Shown here: positions 21,357 to 28,677 of the stretch, piece by piece
Position numbering within the stretch: position 1 is the first letter of the stretch
How the letters are laid out: every line of letters begins with the position of its first letter
Virus record (IMG/VR): IMGVR_UViG_3300034356_000444
Location: 1 to 37,610 of that record
Source of the DNA: a virus
DNA length: 37,610 nucleotides
Direction: 5' to 3' (one strand)
Notes under the pieces: model-generated
Seen by the model: only the letters and a program-made list of their open reading frames with translations
Told to the model about the DNA's origin: nothing
The model's database searches: none
Translations under genes and position numbers: made by a program

Positions 21357-23624
21357 TTACATCATCTGCGGAGGCATTGGCGGCATCATCTGCGGTGCCG
21401 GTGCCTGTTGCGGTATCTGGTTCATATTCAGCATGGCCTGCTCGCGCTGCGCTTGGAGAGAGAACATCTCCTGTATCTCGGTGCGCTGGCGGTTCACTTC
21501 GGCGTTAATCACGGCCATGTTGACTTGTGATCCGTACTTCGCCTCGATCTCTGCCGCCTTGAGCATCGCGTCGACCATGAGCTGATCGCGCTTAAAGTCC
21601 GCGTCTGCCTGCGCCTTCTTCGTCTCCAGCTCCTGCTTTGCGGCAGCGATCAGGATGTCGGCCTCAATCTGCTTCGCCTGAACCTGAGCCAGCATCTCGG
21701 TCGGGTCCATCGGCTTCTGCTGCTGCGACATCTGCTGCATATACGCGTCGACCGCAGCCGGGTCGACTTCCTTCACGAACTGCGACGGGTCTTGGAACCC
21801 GGACAACTGGATCACCTGCGCGAGCGTATTGCGGTACTGCTGCAAGTCTACGAGCGGGTTATTCGGGCCGTATTTCTCGATCACTTCCTTCTGCTGCGCG
21901 AGTATCTGCATCAGGAACAGCATACGCTGGTCGTCTGAACCGCGACCAAGCGCGATGTTGACGACCATGTCCATATTCGCGTCCCAGCTGCGCGGGTCGA
22001 TTGGCACGAACTTGTTGCGCAGGCGAATAATCTTCGGCTTGTCCTGATGCTGCACGACGAGCTTCAGCAAGCCTTGGAAGCAGCGCTTCAAGCCGTCAGC
22101 GAACAGGCGAGCGATCATCTCGATGCGCTCCTGCGACGACGAGAGCTGTGCCTGCACGGCTGACCGGGTGGTTGACTGCAACACGTCGCCGTCAAGCCCC
22201 TGCGATGCGCGTGAGATGCCCGTGCGCTGCGTCTTCACGTCGTCTAGGTATGCAAGCACCCCGAGAGCCGGTTGCCCGACGAACGGCGTCGAGAGAGCCT
22301 GCACGGCACCCATCGAGCGCATACGGATAACTGCGCCCGTCTCGTTGTTCATCACGTCGTCCATGTTGACTTGTGATTCGACGACGGCTGTGCGCGGGTG
22401 GATTGACTGCGCGAGGCTGTCGAGCGTGTTGCGGACAATGGCAGACTTGATGAGCTGCAAGTCCATCGTCTGATCGGCAATAGACTTACCGAAGATCGTG
22501 TGGGGTGTCGGATCCGGTGACAGCAGCGCAAACGGTGCCTGCTGCACGATCTCGTCGTGAAGTACGACTGCGCCGTTCCCGACCGTGCAGACCTTGTGCA
22601 GCTCGGCGATACCGTCACCGTCCTTGTCGATGCGGATGTACGCCTCGACGTAGTAGACCTTGTCCGTGCTCTCGTCAGCGCCCTGCGTAATACCAAAGAA
22701 CGACTGGTCTGCCGGGTTGCGTGCGAGCGTCTCCATGTTCATCTCGAAGCCGCCAGAGCCTGCGTTCTCCTCGATGACTTCACGCGGGTACCCCATCGCC
22801 ACCAGCTCGGACACCGTCGCGAGCTTGCGCCGACCGACGATGAGAGCCTCGTCGATTGTCGGTGCCTCGTTGTCGATCAGGAACTGCTCGGGCGGGATGC
22901 ACTCGACGACATACTTCGGCGTCTTGTTAATGCGACGCACGCGCATCGAGATCGTTGGCGGCTCGACGGACATCATCGGGTCCATCGGGATGACGTTGGT
23001 CTGCATCTGCGTCATCGACATATGCTCGACCATCTCGATCATCTCGACGCCCGGCTGAGACAAGATAAACGCGACCTCGTCCTGCGACAGGCCGGAATAG
23101 TTGTACTCCTCGACCGTCTCGTCCGTCCGCACGTACCACGTCAGGACGCCATCCTTCAGGATCAGCGCGTCCTTCATGGCGTCGTGCAGGATGCGGAATC
23201 CGTTATTCTCTTGCGAGAAGATATAGTCGATGAGGTCCGTCATCTGCTCGGCGGCTTCGACATCTTCAGCGCTCTTTGGGACGAACTCCAGCGTCTTCGT
23301 GCCTCCGACAAAGATGCGCAGAAGGCTCGGCATCATGGCGAGAACTGTATCGCGCACCTCGGTCATCACGACCTGAGAGCGACCAGCTTCCTCATTCCCG
23401 AACAGATTGCCGAGGTAGTAGTTCATCGCCGTCTCGCGATCCGGCGCGATATAGCTGTCGATATAGGTTGCGCAGTCCTCGATTGCCTGCCGAACGCGAT
23501 ATCGGAAATCTTCCTCGTCCATCGGCTGGTCGGACGTAGGTACGAGCATACCGCTGTCGTCGTTCAGGACGCGCTGCGGGATAAGCTCAGGATCGTACCC
23601 ACCGAGTGCTGCTTCGTTAATCAT
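21357..23624 (-). CDS. Portal protein
   Basis: The 755-aa protein resembles the large portals of podoviruses, which form the dodecameric gate for DNA entry and bind TerL and the adaptor. Visible marks are ETAMNYYLGNLFGNEEAGRS and VVMTEVRDTVLAMMPSLLRI near the N-terminus, ALILKDGVLTWYVRTDE, the TQRTGISRASQGLDGDVLQS stretch of the wing/crown region, and a long Gln-rich C-terminal helix ending in a Met/Pro tail. The ATG at 23624 is preferred over a GTG 39 bases upstream. It lies 4 bases after the methyltransferase stop with AAGG upstream. Confidence 0.88.
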   Translation of the reverse strand: MINEAALGGYDPELIPQRVLNDDSGMLVPTSDQPMDEEDFRYRVRQAIEDCATYIDSYIAPDRETAMNYYLGNLFGNEEAGRSQVVMTEVRDTVLAMMPSLLRIFVGGTKTLEFVPKSAEDVEAAEQMTDLIDYIFSQENNGFRILHDAMKDALILKDGVLTWYVRTDETVEEYNYSGLSQDEVAFILSQPGVEMIEMVEHMSMTQMQTNVIPMDPMMSVEPPTISMRVRRINKTPKYVVECIPPEQFLIDNEAPTIDEALIVGRRKLATVSELVAMGYPREVIEENAGSGGFEMNMETLARNPADQSFFGITQGADESTDKVYYVEAYIRIDKDGDGIAELHKVCTVGNGAVVLHDEIVQQAPFALLSPDPTPHTIFGKSIADQTMDLQLIKSAIVRNTLDSLAQSIHPRTAVVESQVNMDDVMNNETGAVIRMRSMGAVQALSTPFVGQPALGVLAYLDDVKTQRTGISRASQGLDGDVLQSTTRSAVQAQLSSSQERIEMIARLFADGLKRCFQGLLKLVVQHQDKPKIIRLRNKFVPIDPRSWDANMDMVVNIALGRGSDDQRMLFLMQILAQQKEVIEKYGPNNPLVDLQQYRNTLAQVIQLSGFQDPSQFVKEVDPAAVDAYMQQMSQQQKPMDPTEMLAQVQAKQIEADILIAAAKQELETKKAQADADFKRDQLMVDAMLKAAEIEAKYGSQVNMAVINAEVNRQRTEIQEMFSLQAQREQAMLNMNQIPQQAPAPQMMPPMPPQMM

Positions 23625-23628
23625 GTGC

Positions 23629-24180
23629 CTATACCTTTCGGACGCGCCACCATGACCAGCCACGTTCTGTGCCGATCTCTGGTTTCGGGAATACTTCTCT
23701 CACAGCTTGCCCCACGCCGTCCATAGGGTAGTCGTCGCCACCGATCACGCCACCACGCTTCACCTTCGGGAGCCACGCATTAATATCCGCCAGAACAGAG
23801 GCGTAGTCGTGACCGGCGTCGATCCAGACAAAGTCGCAGCTCTCGTCGGCGAACTTCTCGGCTGCGGCTGGGCTTTCGCCCCGGTGGATGACGAGGTTCA
23901 ACCCGTCGATGCGCTTCATGTTGGCGCGAAATATCTTCGCGATGTTCTTGATCTCGGGATCGGCGAGGTGGACGTCGTCGCTGCCCTTCCAGTGATCGAC
24001 GCAGTTGAACTCGATAGCCTTGCCGGAGTTGACGATCTCTACGCCCATGAAGGATGCGGATCGCCCCTTCCAGCAGCCAAGCTCAACAAACACGGCACCG
24101 TCGCGAGCTGACGCGACGGCTTCAAGGTACGGCTTTGAGAACTGAAACCAGCCCTCGATCTCCTCGTAGAAGTGCTTCAC
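23629..24180 (-). CDS. Class I SAM-dependent methyltransferase
   Basis: The 183-aa protein has the Rossmann methyltransferase fold: motif I VFVELGCWKGRSASFMG (about residues 30-46), an acidic strand end (FNCVDHWKGSDD), and the FVWIDAGHDYASVLADINAW block typical of the Methyltransf_24 / TylF-like group. These act on small molecules or sugars. It lies with a glycosyltransferase, so modification of a glycan on the virion or host surface is plausible. The start is a GTG at 24180 overlapping the stop of the DUF6496 gene (GTGA). Confidence 0.8.
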   Translation of the reverse strand: MKHFYEEIEGWFQFSKPYLEAVASARDGAVFVELGCWKGRSASFMGVEIVNSGKAIEFNCVDHWKGSDDVHLADPEIKNIAKIFRANMKRIDGLNLVIHRGESPAAAEKFADESCDFVWIDAGHDYASVLADINAWLPKVKRGGVIGGDDYPMDGVGQAVREVFPKPEIGTERGWSWWRVRKV

Positions 24181-24353
24181 TTGCGCTTCATCTTTCCGGC
24201 TTCGGACATCGCAATCGCGACGGCCTGCTTGCGGCTCTTGGCCATCGGTGCCTTGGCCGGACCTTTCGGGTTCACGCCTGCCTTAAGCGTACCCTTCTTG
24301 TATTCGCCCATAATTTGACCCATCTTCGCCTGCACCTTGCTCATCTTCTTCAT
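24177..24353 (-). CDS. 58-aa DUF6496-like basic protein
   Basis: A 58-codon frame runs from ATG 24353 to TGA 24179-24177, with four-base overlaps to both neighbours. The protein is very basic, with MGEYKKGTLKAGVNPKGPAK and KSRKQAVAIAMSEAGKMKRK, the well-known DUF6496 pattern of small phage proteins. Function is unknown; DNA or capsid contact is possible given the charge. Confidence 0.85.
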   Translation of the reverse strand: MKKMSKVQAKMGQIMGEYKKGTLKAGVNPKGPAKAPMAKSRKQAVAIAMSEAGKMKRK

Positions 24354-25033
24354 GCTGCTGCCCCTTCGATCTCGGCCATAACCATGCTGTCCATGTCACG
24401 CTCGGCCTCGGCGTGCTCATGCGAAAACTCGAATACGCCTATGTGTCGCACTTCTGCTGACACGGCATTGTCGATCATAACCTTGAACCCGTGCCTCTGC
24501 GCCAGCTTGCAGAAATAGATATCCTCGCCCACAAACGCCTCGCTCTTTGGCGCGTACCCGATCTGGAACCACGGCTGCGGGAGCGCCTTGAACACTTGCG
24601 CCTTGATCAGCATGACGCCCATACCTACGGCGTCTACCTCTTGCAGGACTTGCGTTGCCTCGTCCCAGTAGATGCACTCCAGCTTCTCGAAGTTCGAGAA
24701 CGCGACCGTCTTCGTCGGCATCCTGCGCGTCGCATAGTTCGCGGCGACGATGTCGAGATCGTGCGCCATCAAACGATGCACGACGTTTTTCGGAAAGCGC
24801 ATATCGCTGTCGAGGAAGAGTATCCAGTCAGCGCCTTCCTTCAGCGCAATCTTTACGAGCTTCTGGCGCTGGTCAGCGATTAACGTACCGCTGACCATGT
24901 GGATGTTGAACTTGGAGCCGACGGGTGCTGCGCCGTACCAGTGCGCAGACAGCGTCGCGAGATCGTGAGCGAACCCGGCGTCTACGTGGTCGCGTGCCGG
25001 GATGCAGATGGATAAGTTGATCGGCTTGGTCAT
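24350..25033 (-). CDS. Glycosyltransferase, GT-A fold
   Basis: The 227-aa protein has the GT-A nucleotide-sugar transferase layout: a start NLSICIPARDHVD, a strand-loop ending in the metal-binding DSD motif (DWILFLDSDMRFP, D75 and D77), a VDAVGMGVMLIK strand and an acidic GEDIYFCKLAQRHGF catalytic-loop region. Phage enzymes of this type are found beside head genes and may decorate virion proteins, DNA bases or host polysaccharide. Its neighbour methyltransferase supports glycan modification. It is shorter than many GT2 enzymes but seems complete. Confidence 0.8.
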   Translation of the reverse strand: MTKPINLSICIPARDHVDAGFAHDLATLSAHWYGAAPVGSKFNIHMVSGTLIADQRQKLVKIALKEGADWILFLDSDMRFPKNVVHRLMAHDLDIVAANYATRRMPTKTVAFSNFEKLECIYWDEATQVLQEVDAVGMGVMLIKAQVFKALPQPWFQIGYAPKSEAFVGEDIYFCKLAQRHGFKVMIDNAVSAEVRHIGVFEFSHEHAEAERDMDSMVMAEIEGAAA

Positions 25034-25076
25034 GGGTTAACTCTCTATCGAAACGGTTTAACCTTCTTGGCAACCA

Positions 25077-25544
25077 TCAGGCCGCTTCCTCATCCATCAT
25101 CGCACCAGCAAGCTCATCGTCCTCGTCTGTATACTCGTACTCATCCTCGGCCTCGTCGCCCTCATCGCCCTCATCCTTGATCGGGCCACCGACGATCCAA
25201 GCGTCGCACGTACGGCTAGCAGCGCACTTGAAATCGAATATCTCGCAGTATCCCAAGTCGCCAGCTTCGATAACGTCCATCGAATCACGTTCCGTATCCT
25301 TCCCCTCGATGCCGGTGCGGATGCACTCCATCATCGCAGATGTCTGGTTAAACGCAGAGCAATTACCGCAGAGCTGCGTCTTTGCCTCGTCCGGCGTTAC
25401 GTCCCACGACTGCGCCTTCATCGCCCAGAAGCGGTCATTGCGCTGCTCTGGGTCCATCGGGCCGTAGTTGGCCTTGTCGATAGCCTTGCCGCGATTGCGC
25501 AGGTTCGCCGTAATATCGTGTGTCTCAACGGGGCATGATTCCAT
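25077..25544 (-). CDS. Cys-rich protein with HiPIP-like pattern
   Basis: The 155-aa protein has a helical N-terminal half and a cysteine module: C59-x2-C62 in QLCGNCSAFNQ, C74, C100 in GYCEIFDFKC, and C113 in RTCDAWIVGG. The C-x2-C, C, C-x-A-W order resembles high-potential iron-sulfur proteins, though a zinc site is equally possible. The last 35 residues are almost all Asp, Glu and Tyr. The ATG at 25544 overlaps the TAA of the upstream gene. Similar proteins are known next to head genes in other phages without a role. Confidence 0.65.
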   Translation of the reverse strand: MESCPVETHDITANLRNRGKAIDKANYGPMDPEQRNDRFWAMKAQSWDVTPDEAKTQLCGNCSAFNQTSAMMECIRTGIEGKDTERDSMDVIEAGDLGYCEIFDFKCAASRTCDAWIVGGPIKDEGDEGDEAEDEYEYTDEDDELAGAMMDEEAA

Positions 25545-25864
25545 TACAGGAACTCCGTCACTGACACGGTAGACGATGTAACTGAGGCGTCCTTGATCAC
25601 GGCCATCTTCTGCCCGGGCGTGACGGCAAAGATTTGCGCGTCGTTCACTGGGATCATGGCAGACGTCGTGACGCTCGCCGTCGGGGCTGTGCCAAATGCG
25701 ATGTGGCAGTGGCCGAGAGACGCCGCAACGCGCACAAGCGTCGTCGTCGCACCAAACGCCGTGCTCGCCACCGAGCTGTTCGTCACGGTAAACACCTGCG
25801 TAACACCAAGAGTGCCGACCGTAGGCACCAGTTGACCGTTGCTGTCCTTGATAATCGTACTCAT
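25544..25864 (-). CDS. 106-aa structural-type protein
   Basis: This small beta-rich protein is rich in Thr, Ser and Val (VTQVFTVTNSSVASTAFGAT, GHCHIAFGTAPTASVT, TPGQKMAVIKDASVTSSTVS). The pattern is that of short phage proteins that decorate heads or tails, but a specific role is not known. AAGGGGGA precedes the ATG at 25864. It follows TerL after a 51-base gap. Confidence 0.75.
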   Translation of the reverse strand: MSTIIKDSNGQLVPTVGTLGVTQVFTVTNSSVASTAFGATTTLVRVAASLGHCHIAFGTAPTASVTTSAMIPVNDAQIFAVTPGQKMAVIKDASVTSSTVSVTEFL

Positions 25865-25915
25865 GTCGCGTCCCCCTTGTGGGTATGTAAATCAATGCGG
25901 CGCAAGTTACACCGT

Positions 25916-27316
25916 TCAGACGACCCCTGCAAGGTTTCGCCGCAGTGGCTTGCCCTTGAGCCACGACGACGCCCTGCCGCCCACCAGCGCAGCATTGCCG
26001 GCAAACGTCAGGCACAGCGCGTCAGCAAGATCGGGCGACCTCATACCGCGCTTGCGCATCAGGTCTTTCGATTCCACGACGATCTTGCCGGTGGACGTAA
26101 ACGTATACCTCGGAGCGACCAGCTCGTGCCGCAGCGACGCGTCGTTGGGTATCTTTACGCCGCGTGTTGACAGCCAGTCGCGCACCGAGAGCCACAGCTC
26201 GTCGCGCAGCCGGTTGGCGTTTGGGTTCATCGCAGACGTCTCAGCGACATTCACGTCGCGCACGTTGTAGCCCATCTCTCGCAAGCGGTCAGCGACGCCC
26301 GAGCCTAAGCCGATTGTGTCGACGCATATCTCGTCGGGCCGGTCGATGTTGGCCTCGTTGACGATTGCGCCCACGAGCTGCATCAGGTCTAGGCCGCCCC
26401 ACGACTTCACCTCGATCACGACATTCCCCCGGCGCTTGCACAATGCCGACCGGTCAGACCCGAAGCGTGCGACGTCGACGCCGTACACCATCACGTCATG
26501 CTCAGTGCCGGACACGTCACGCGTCATCGCGCTGTCGACGATCTCAGCCGCGATCAGCGTGTCGTCGTCGGCTACAGCAAACTCGCCCAGCACGCGGATG
26601 CGATACGCGTTGCTCTCCTCGCCATACGTCGTCCTGATCTGGTCGACGAAGTCCGACGACACGAGAGCGTTGTCGACGCAGCTTACGTGCATCGTCTCCC
26701 AGTCGCTCGCCAGCTCGTGGTGCGTCTTGTAGAACATACCGCTATTTCTCGTCGGGTTGCCGATCAGGATCGTGCAGGCCGAGTGTCCCGACATCGAACC
26801 GGCTGCGGCTTCGTACACGGCTTCAGGCACGGCTGACGCCTCGTCGATGATCAGCAATACGTGCTCGCTGTGGATACCCGCGAGAGCCTCTGGCCGGTCG
26901 GACGACGACGTGCGTGCCGATGCGAACGAACTCTCGGGCGCACCCTTCAGCGCGATCCTGTCGCTGAACACGTCAAAGCTGTCGCGCAGCACCGGGGGCA
27001 GGCGGTTGACCTGCGCCTTCAGCTCGGAGAAGAGAGCGTCGAACAACTGCCCGGCGGTGGGTGCCGTCATCACGGTCTTCTGCGGGAAGCGCGTACACAT
27101 AAACCAGACTACGGCCCACGCGCAGACAGTGCTCTTACCGACACCGTGACCGGCGCGGATGCTGATGCGCCGGCGACCTGCTGCGACTTTGCGCAGGGCG
27201 TCCTCCTGCCACTTCGTCGGCGACTGGCCGAGCACGTCACGCACGAAGCCGACGGGGTTGTCTCGATAAAGAGATATGAACTCGTCGAACGTCGTTGCTG
27301 CGTCAGTAGCGGCCAT
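25916..27316 (-). CDS. terL: Terminase large subunit
   Basis: This is the packaging motor. The ATPase half shows Walker A GHGVGKST (residues 56-63), Walker B LLIIDEAS (154-161) and a following coupling region with IGNPTRNSG. The RNase H-like nuclease half shows acidic residues in VYGVDVARFGSD (D281), EICVDTIGLGSGV (D333) and SPDLADALCL (D429, D432). It cuts concatemers and pumps DNA through the portal. GGGGAG precedes the ATG at 27316, and the gene overlaps the HNH gene by 14 bases. Length of 466 aa is normal. Confidence 0.93.
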   Translation of the reverse strand: MAATDAATTFDEFISLYRDNPVGFVRDVLGQSPTKWQEDALRKVAAGRRRISIRAGHGVGKSTVCAWAVVWFMCTRFPQKTVMTAPTAGQLFDALFSELKAQVNRLPPVLRDSFDVFSDRIALKGAPESSFASARTSSSDRPEALAGIHSEHVLLIIDEASAVPEAVYEAAAGSMSGHSACTILIGNPTRNSGMFYKTHHELASDWETMHVSCVDNALVSSDFVDQIRTTYGEESNAYRIRVLGEFAVADDDTLIAAEIVDSAMTRDVSGTEHDVMVYGVDVARFGSDRSALCKRRGNVVIEVKSWGGLDLMQLVGAIVNEANIDRPDEICVDTIGLGSGVADRLREMGYNVRDVNVAETSAMNPNANRLRDELWLSVRDWLSTRGVKIPNDASLRHELVAPRYTFTSTGKIVVESKDLMRKRGMRSPDLADALCLTFAGNAALVGGRASSWLKGKPLRRNLAGVV

Positions 27317-27809
27317 CGTTGCTCCCCTTCAGGCGTAGCTCCACGCCGACGTGTCTAGCCAATTCGCGCAGCTGAAGCAATGGGATGCCGGTGATCCGCT
27401 GTATGTCGACCTGATACGCGCCGCGCTTCAGCATCTCTATCGCGACGGGAGACGCCTCGTAATTGTGCTCGTTCCGCGCCCTGCTCTTGCGCGACATGTC
27501 ACGCATATTCTCGGCCTGCGTCGCCGCAAACAGGTGGTCGGGGTTCACGCACAGCTTCACGTCGCAGCTGTGGCATACGTACAACCCGTCTGGTATTTCG
27601 CCGTGCGCAATCTGATACGCGATGCGGTGCGCACGGGCGCGTATCCGCTGACCGCCGTCCGTGATCACCATCACGCCATACCCGCCCTGCGATATCGTGC
27701 CCGTCCACACGTGGCACCCATCTTCGCGCACGATGATCTTGCGCGTGAGGTGGTCGATCTGCTTCACGCGCAACGGTATCCGCTCAACCATATCGCTGTC
27801 CCGCCACAT
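27303..27809 (-). CDS. HNH endonuclease
   Basis: The 168-aa protein is an HNH_3-type nuclease: a DGCHVWTGTISQGGYGVM strand pair, the AHRIAYQIAHGEIPDG helix, then YVCHSCDVKLCVNPDHLFAA with the metal-binding His and Cys residues and the following QAENMRDM helix. The C-terminal part has a possible DNA-binding helix pair (YQVDIQRITGIPLLQLRELA). It may be a homing enzyme, or a packaging nuclease acting with TerL as some HNH proteins do. The ATG at 27809 is used; an alternative ATG is at 27791. It overlaps TerL by 14 bases. Confidence 0.82.
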   Translation of the reverse strand: MWRDSDMVERIPLRVKQIDHLTRKIIVREDGCHVWTGTISQGGYGVMVITDGGQRIRARAHRIAYQIAHGEIPDGLYVCHSCDVKLCVNPDHLFAATQAENMRDMSRKSRARNEHNYEASPVAIEMLKRGAYQVDIQRITGIPLLQLRELARHVGVELRLKGSNDGRY

Positions 27810-27814
27810 GAAAA

Positions 27815-27855
27815 CGCGTCACGAATACCACAACTTTGTGAATTTTCGTGACGCG
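27815..27855. other. 41-bp nested palindrome beside the recombinase gene
   Basis: CGCGTCACGAA at 27815-27825 is an exact inverted copy of TTCGTGACGCG at 27845-27855. Inside it, CACAA and TTGTG (27829-27840) form a second inverted repeat on nearly the same centre. A further TCGTGACG follows at 27866-27873. The site lies between the serine recombinase and HNH genes. It could be a recombination or operator site. Read on the minus strand it can also fold as a hairpin followed by TTTTC, so a weak terminator is an alternative. Confidence 0.6.
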
Positions 27856-27872
27856 CTGTGAAATATCGTGAC

Positions 27873-27891
27873 GGGTAGGGGGGGGTGGGGG
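27873..27891 (+). other. G-quadruplex-type tract
   Basis: The plus strand has GGG, TA, then eight G, T and five G. This meets the four-run G-quadruplex pattern in 19 bases. It lies between the palindrome and the stop of the recombinase gene, on the strand that is the transcription template. A structure here could slow transcription or mark a site; a biological effect is not shown. Confidence 0.5.
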
Positions 27892-27896
27892 TGACG

Positions 27897-28454
27897 CTAT
27901 GGCTGCAGCTTGGCCTCGATCACGCGGTAGACAGACGATCTCGCTATGCCCAAGCGCTTGGCGATCTGCGTCGGGGCCATACCCTGCGCGATAAGCTCGA
28001 CCACGGCGTCGCCCTTGGCCATCGCCGTCGGCTTGCGCCCGAGGTACTTCCCGTCGCGCTTCGCCTTCGCGATGCCCTCACGCTGGCGCTCCAGCATCAT
28101 CTCACGCTCGAACTGCGCCACGCTGCCGATCACGTTCAGCATCAGCTTGCCCGTGGGAGTGCGCGTGTCGAGGTTCATGGCGAGGATGCGTAGGGATGCG
28201 CCGCGCTTCTCGATGCGGTCGACGATGCCGACGAGGTCGCCGACGCTGCGTGCGAGCCGGTCGAGCTTCGTCACGATGAGCACGTCTCCATCTCGTAAGT
28301 AGTCAAGCGCGGCGTCGAGCTGCTCGCGCTTGGCGACGCTCGACACTTGCTCGGCGAATATGCGCTCGGCTCCGGCTGCAGCTAAGTCGCGCTGCTGTGC
28401 CTCGTACCCGGCGACCTGTTCCGTGGTGCTTGTTCTCGTGTATCCGATTTCCAT
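27897..28454 (-). CDS. Small serine recombinase (resolvase/invertase family)
   Basis: The 185-aa protein is a complete small serine recombinase. The catalytic domain has Ser9 with Arg7 in GYTRTSTTEQ, the active-site block TKLDRLARSVGDL (D65, R66, R69) and the FEREMMLERQREGIAKAKRD helix. A short GKYLGRKP linker leads to a C-terminal helix-turn-helix (APTQIAKRLGIARSSVYRVI). Such enzymes resolve or invert DNA at paired short sites; they are not large serine integrases. AGGA precedes the ATG at 28454. It lies inside the packaging module, an unusual place. Confidence 0.9.
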   Translation of the reverse strand: MEIGYTRTSTTEQVAGYEAQQRDLAAAGAERIFAEQVSSVAKREQLDAALDYLRDGDVLIVTKLDRLARSVGDLVGIVDRIEKRGASLRILAMNLDTRTPTGKLMLNVIGSVAQFEREMMLERQREGIAKAKRDGKYLGRKPTAMAKGDAVVELIAQGMAPTQIAKRLGIARSSVYRVIEAKLQP

Positions 28455-28484
28455 TTTCGTGTTCCTGTGCGTTGTGTGTGCGGT

Positions 28485-28538
28485 GGGCGGGGGGGTCATT
28501 GCAGCAGCCGCCCCCGCCAGCCGGGGGGCCGGGGGGGG
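28485..28538 (+). other. Second G-rich tract, in the recombinase leader
   Basis: The plus strand carries G-runs of 3, 7, 6 and 8 within 54 bases, split by a C-rich middle (CCGCCCCCGCC). It lies in the untranslated leader between the promoter at 28591-28619 and the recombinase ATG. The message would be C-rich here. Quadruplex or hairpin formation is possible. Together with 27873-27891 it brackets the recombinase gene. Confidence 0.5.
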
Positions 28539-28590
28539 TCTGGCGCGTTCCCGCCACCCGATTCCCCTCCCGCACCGCCAAGCCTTAGAC

Positions 28591-28619
28591 GTTGTAGGAC
28601 GCCGCGTCCCATATGTCAA
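28591..28619 (-). promoter_or_regulatory. Promoter for recombinase/packaging genes
   Basis: On the minus strand a perfect TTGACA (28619-28614) and TACAAC (28596-28591) are separated by exactly 17 bases. Start of transcription would be near 28584. It lies in a 223-base gap between the TerS candidate and the recombinase, so it can drive the recombinase, HNH, TerL and the virion genes. Confidence 0.7.
28597..28609. promoter_or_regulatory. Operator-like palindrome in promoter spacer
   Basis: GGACGCCGCGTCC is a palindrome (GGACG, CCG, CGTCC) lying exactly between the -35 and -10 boxes. Related hexamers occur upstream: GGGACG at 28633-28638, TGTCCC at 28647-28652 and CGTCCC at 28659-28664. A regulator bound here would block the promoter. 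The recombinase or one of the two HTH proteins are candidates; which one cannot be told. Confidence 0.5.
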
Positions 28620-28677
28620 CCACCGTTTCAGTGGGACGCTATCGGTTGTCCCGCGTCACGTCCCGCATGAGCAAGCC

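Noticed and set aside
22557-23726. 389-codon open frame on the plus strand
   Set aside because: It is the antisense of the portal gene; high GC keeps it open, and its Arg/Leu/His/Asp composition is that of a shadow.
27897-28454. Large serine integrase making this a temperate phage
   Set aside because: At 185 aa the protein is a resolvase/invertase-size enzyme without the recombinase and coiled-coil domains of integrases; no attachment site is seen.
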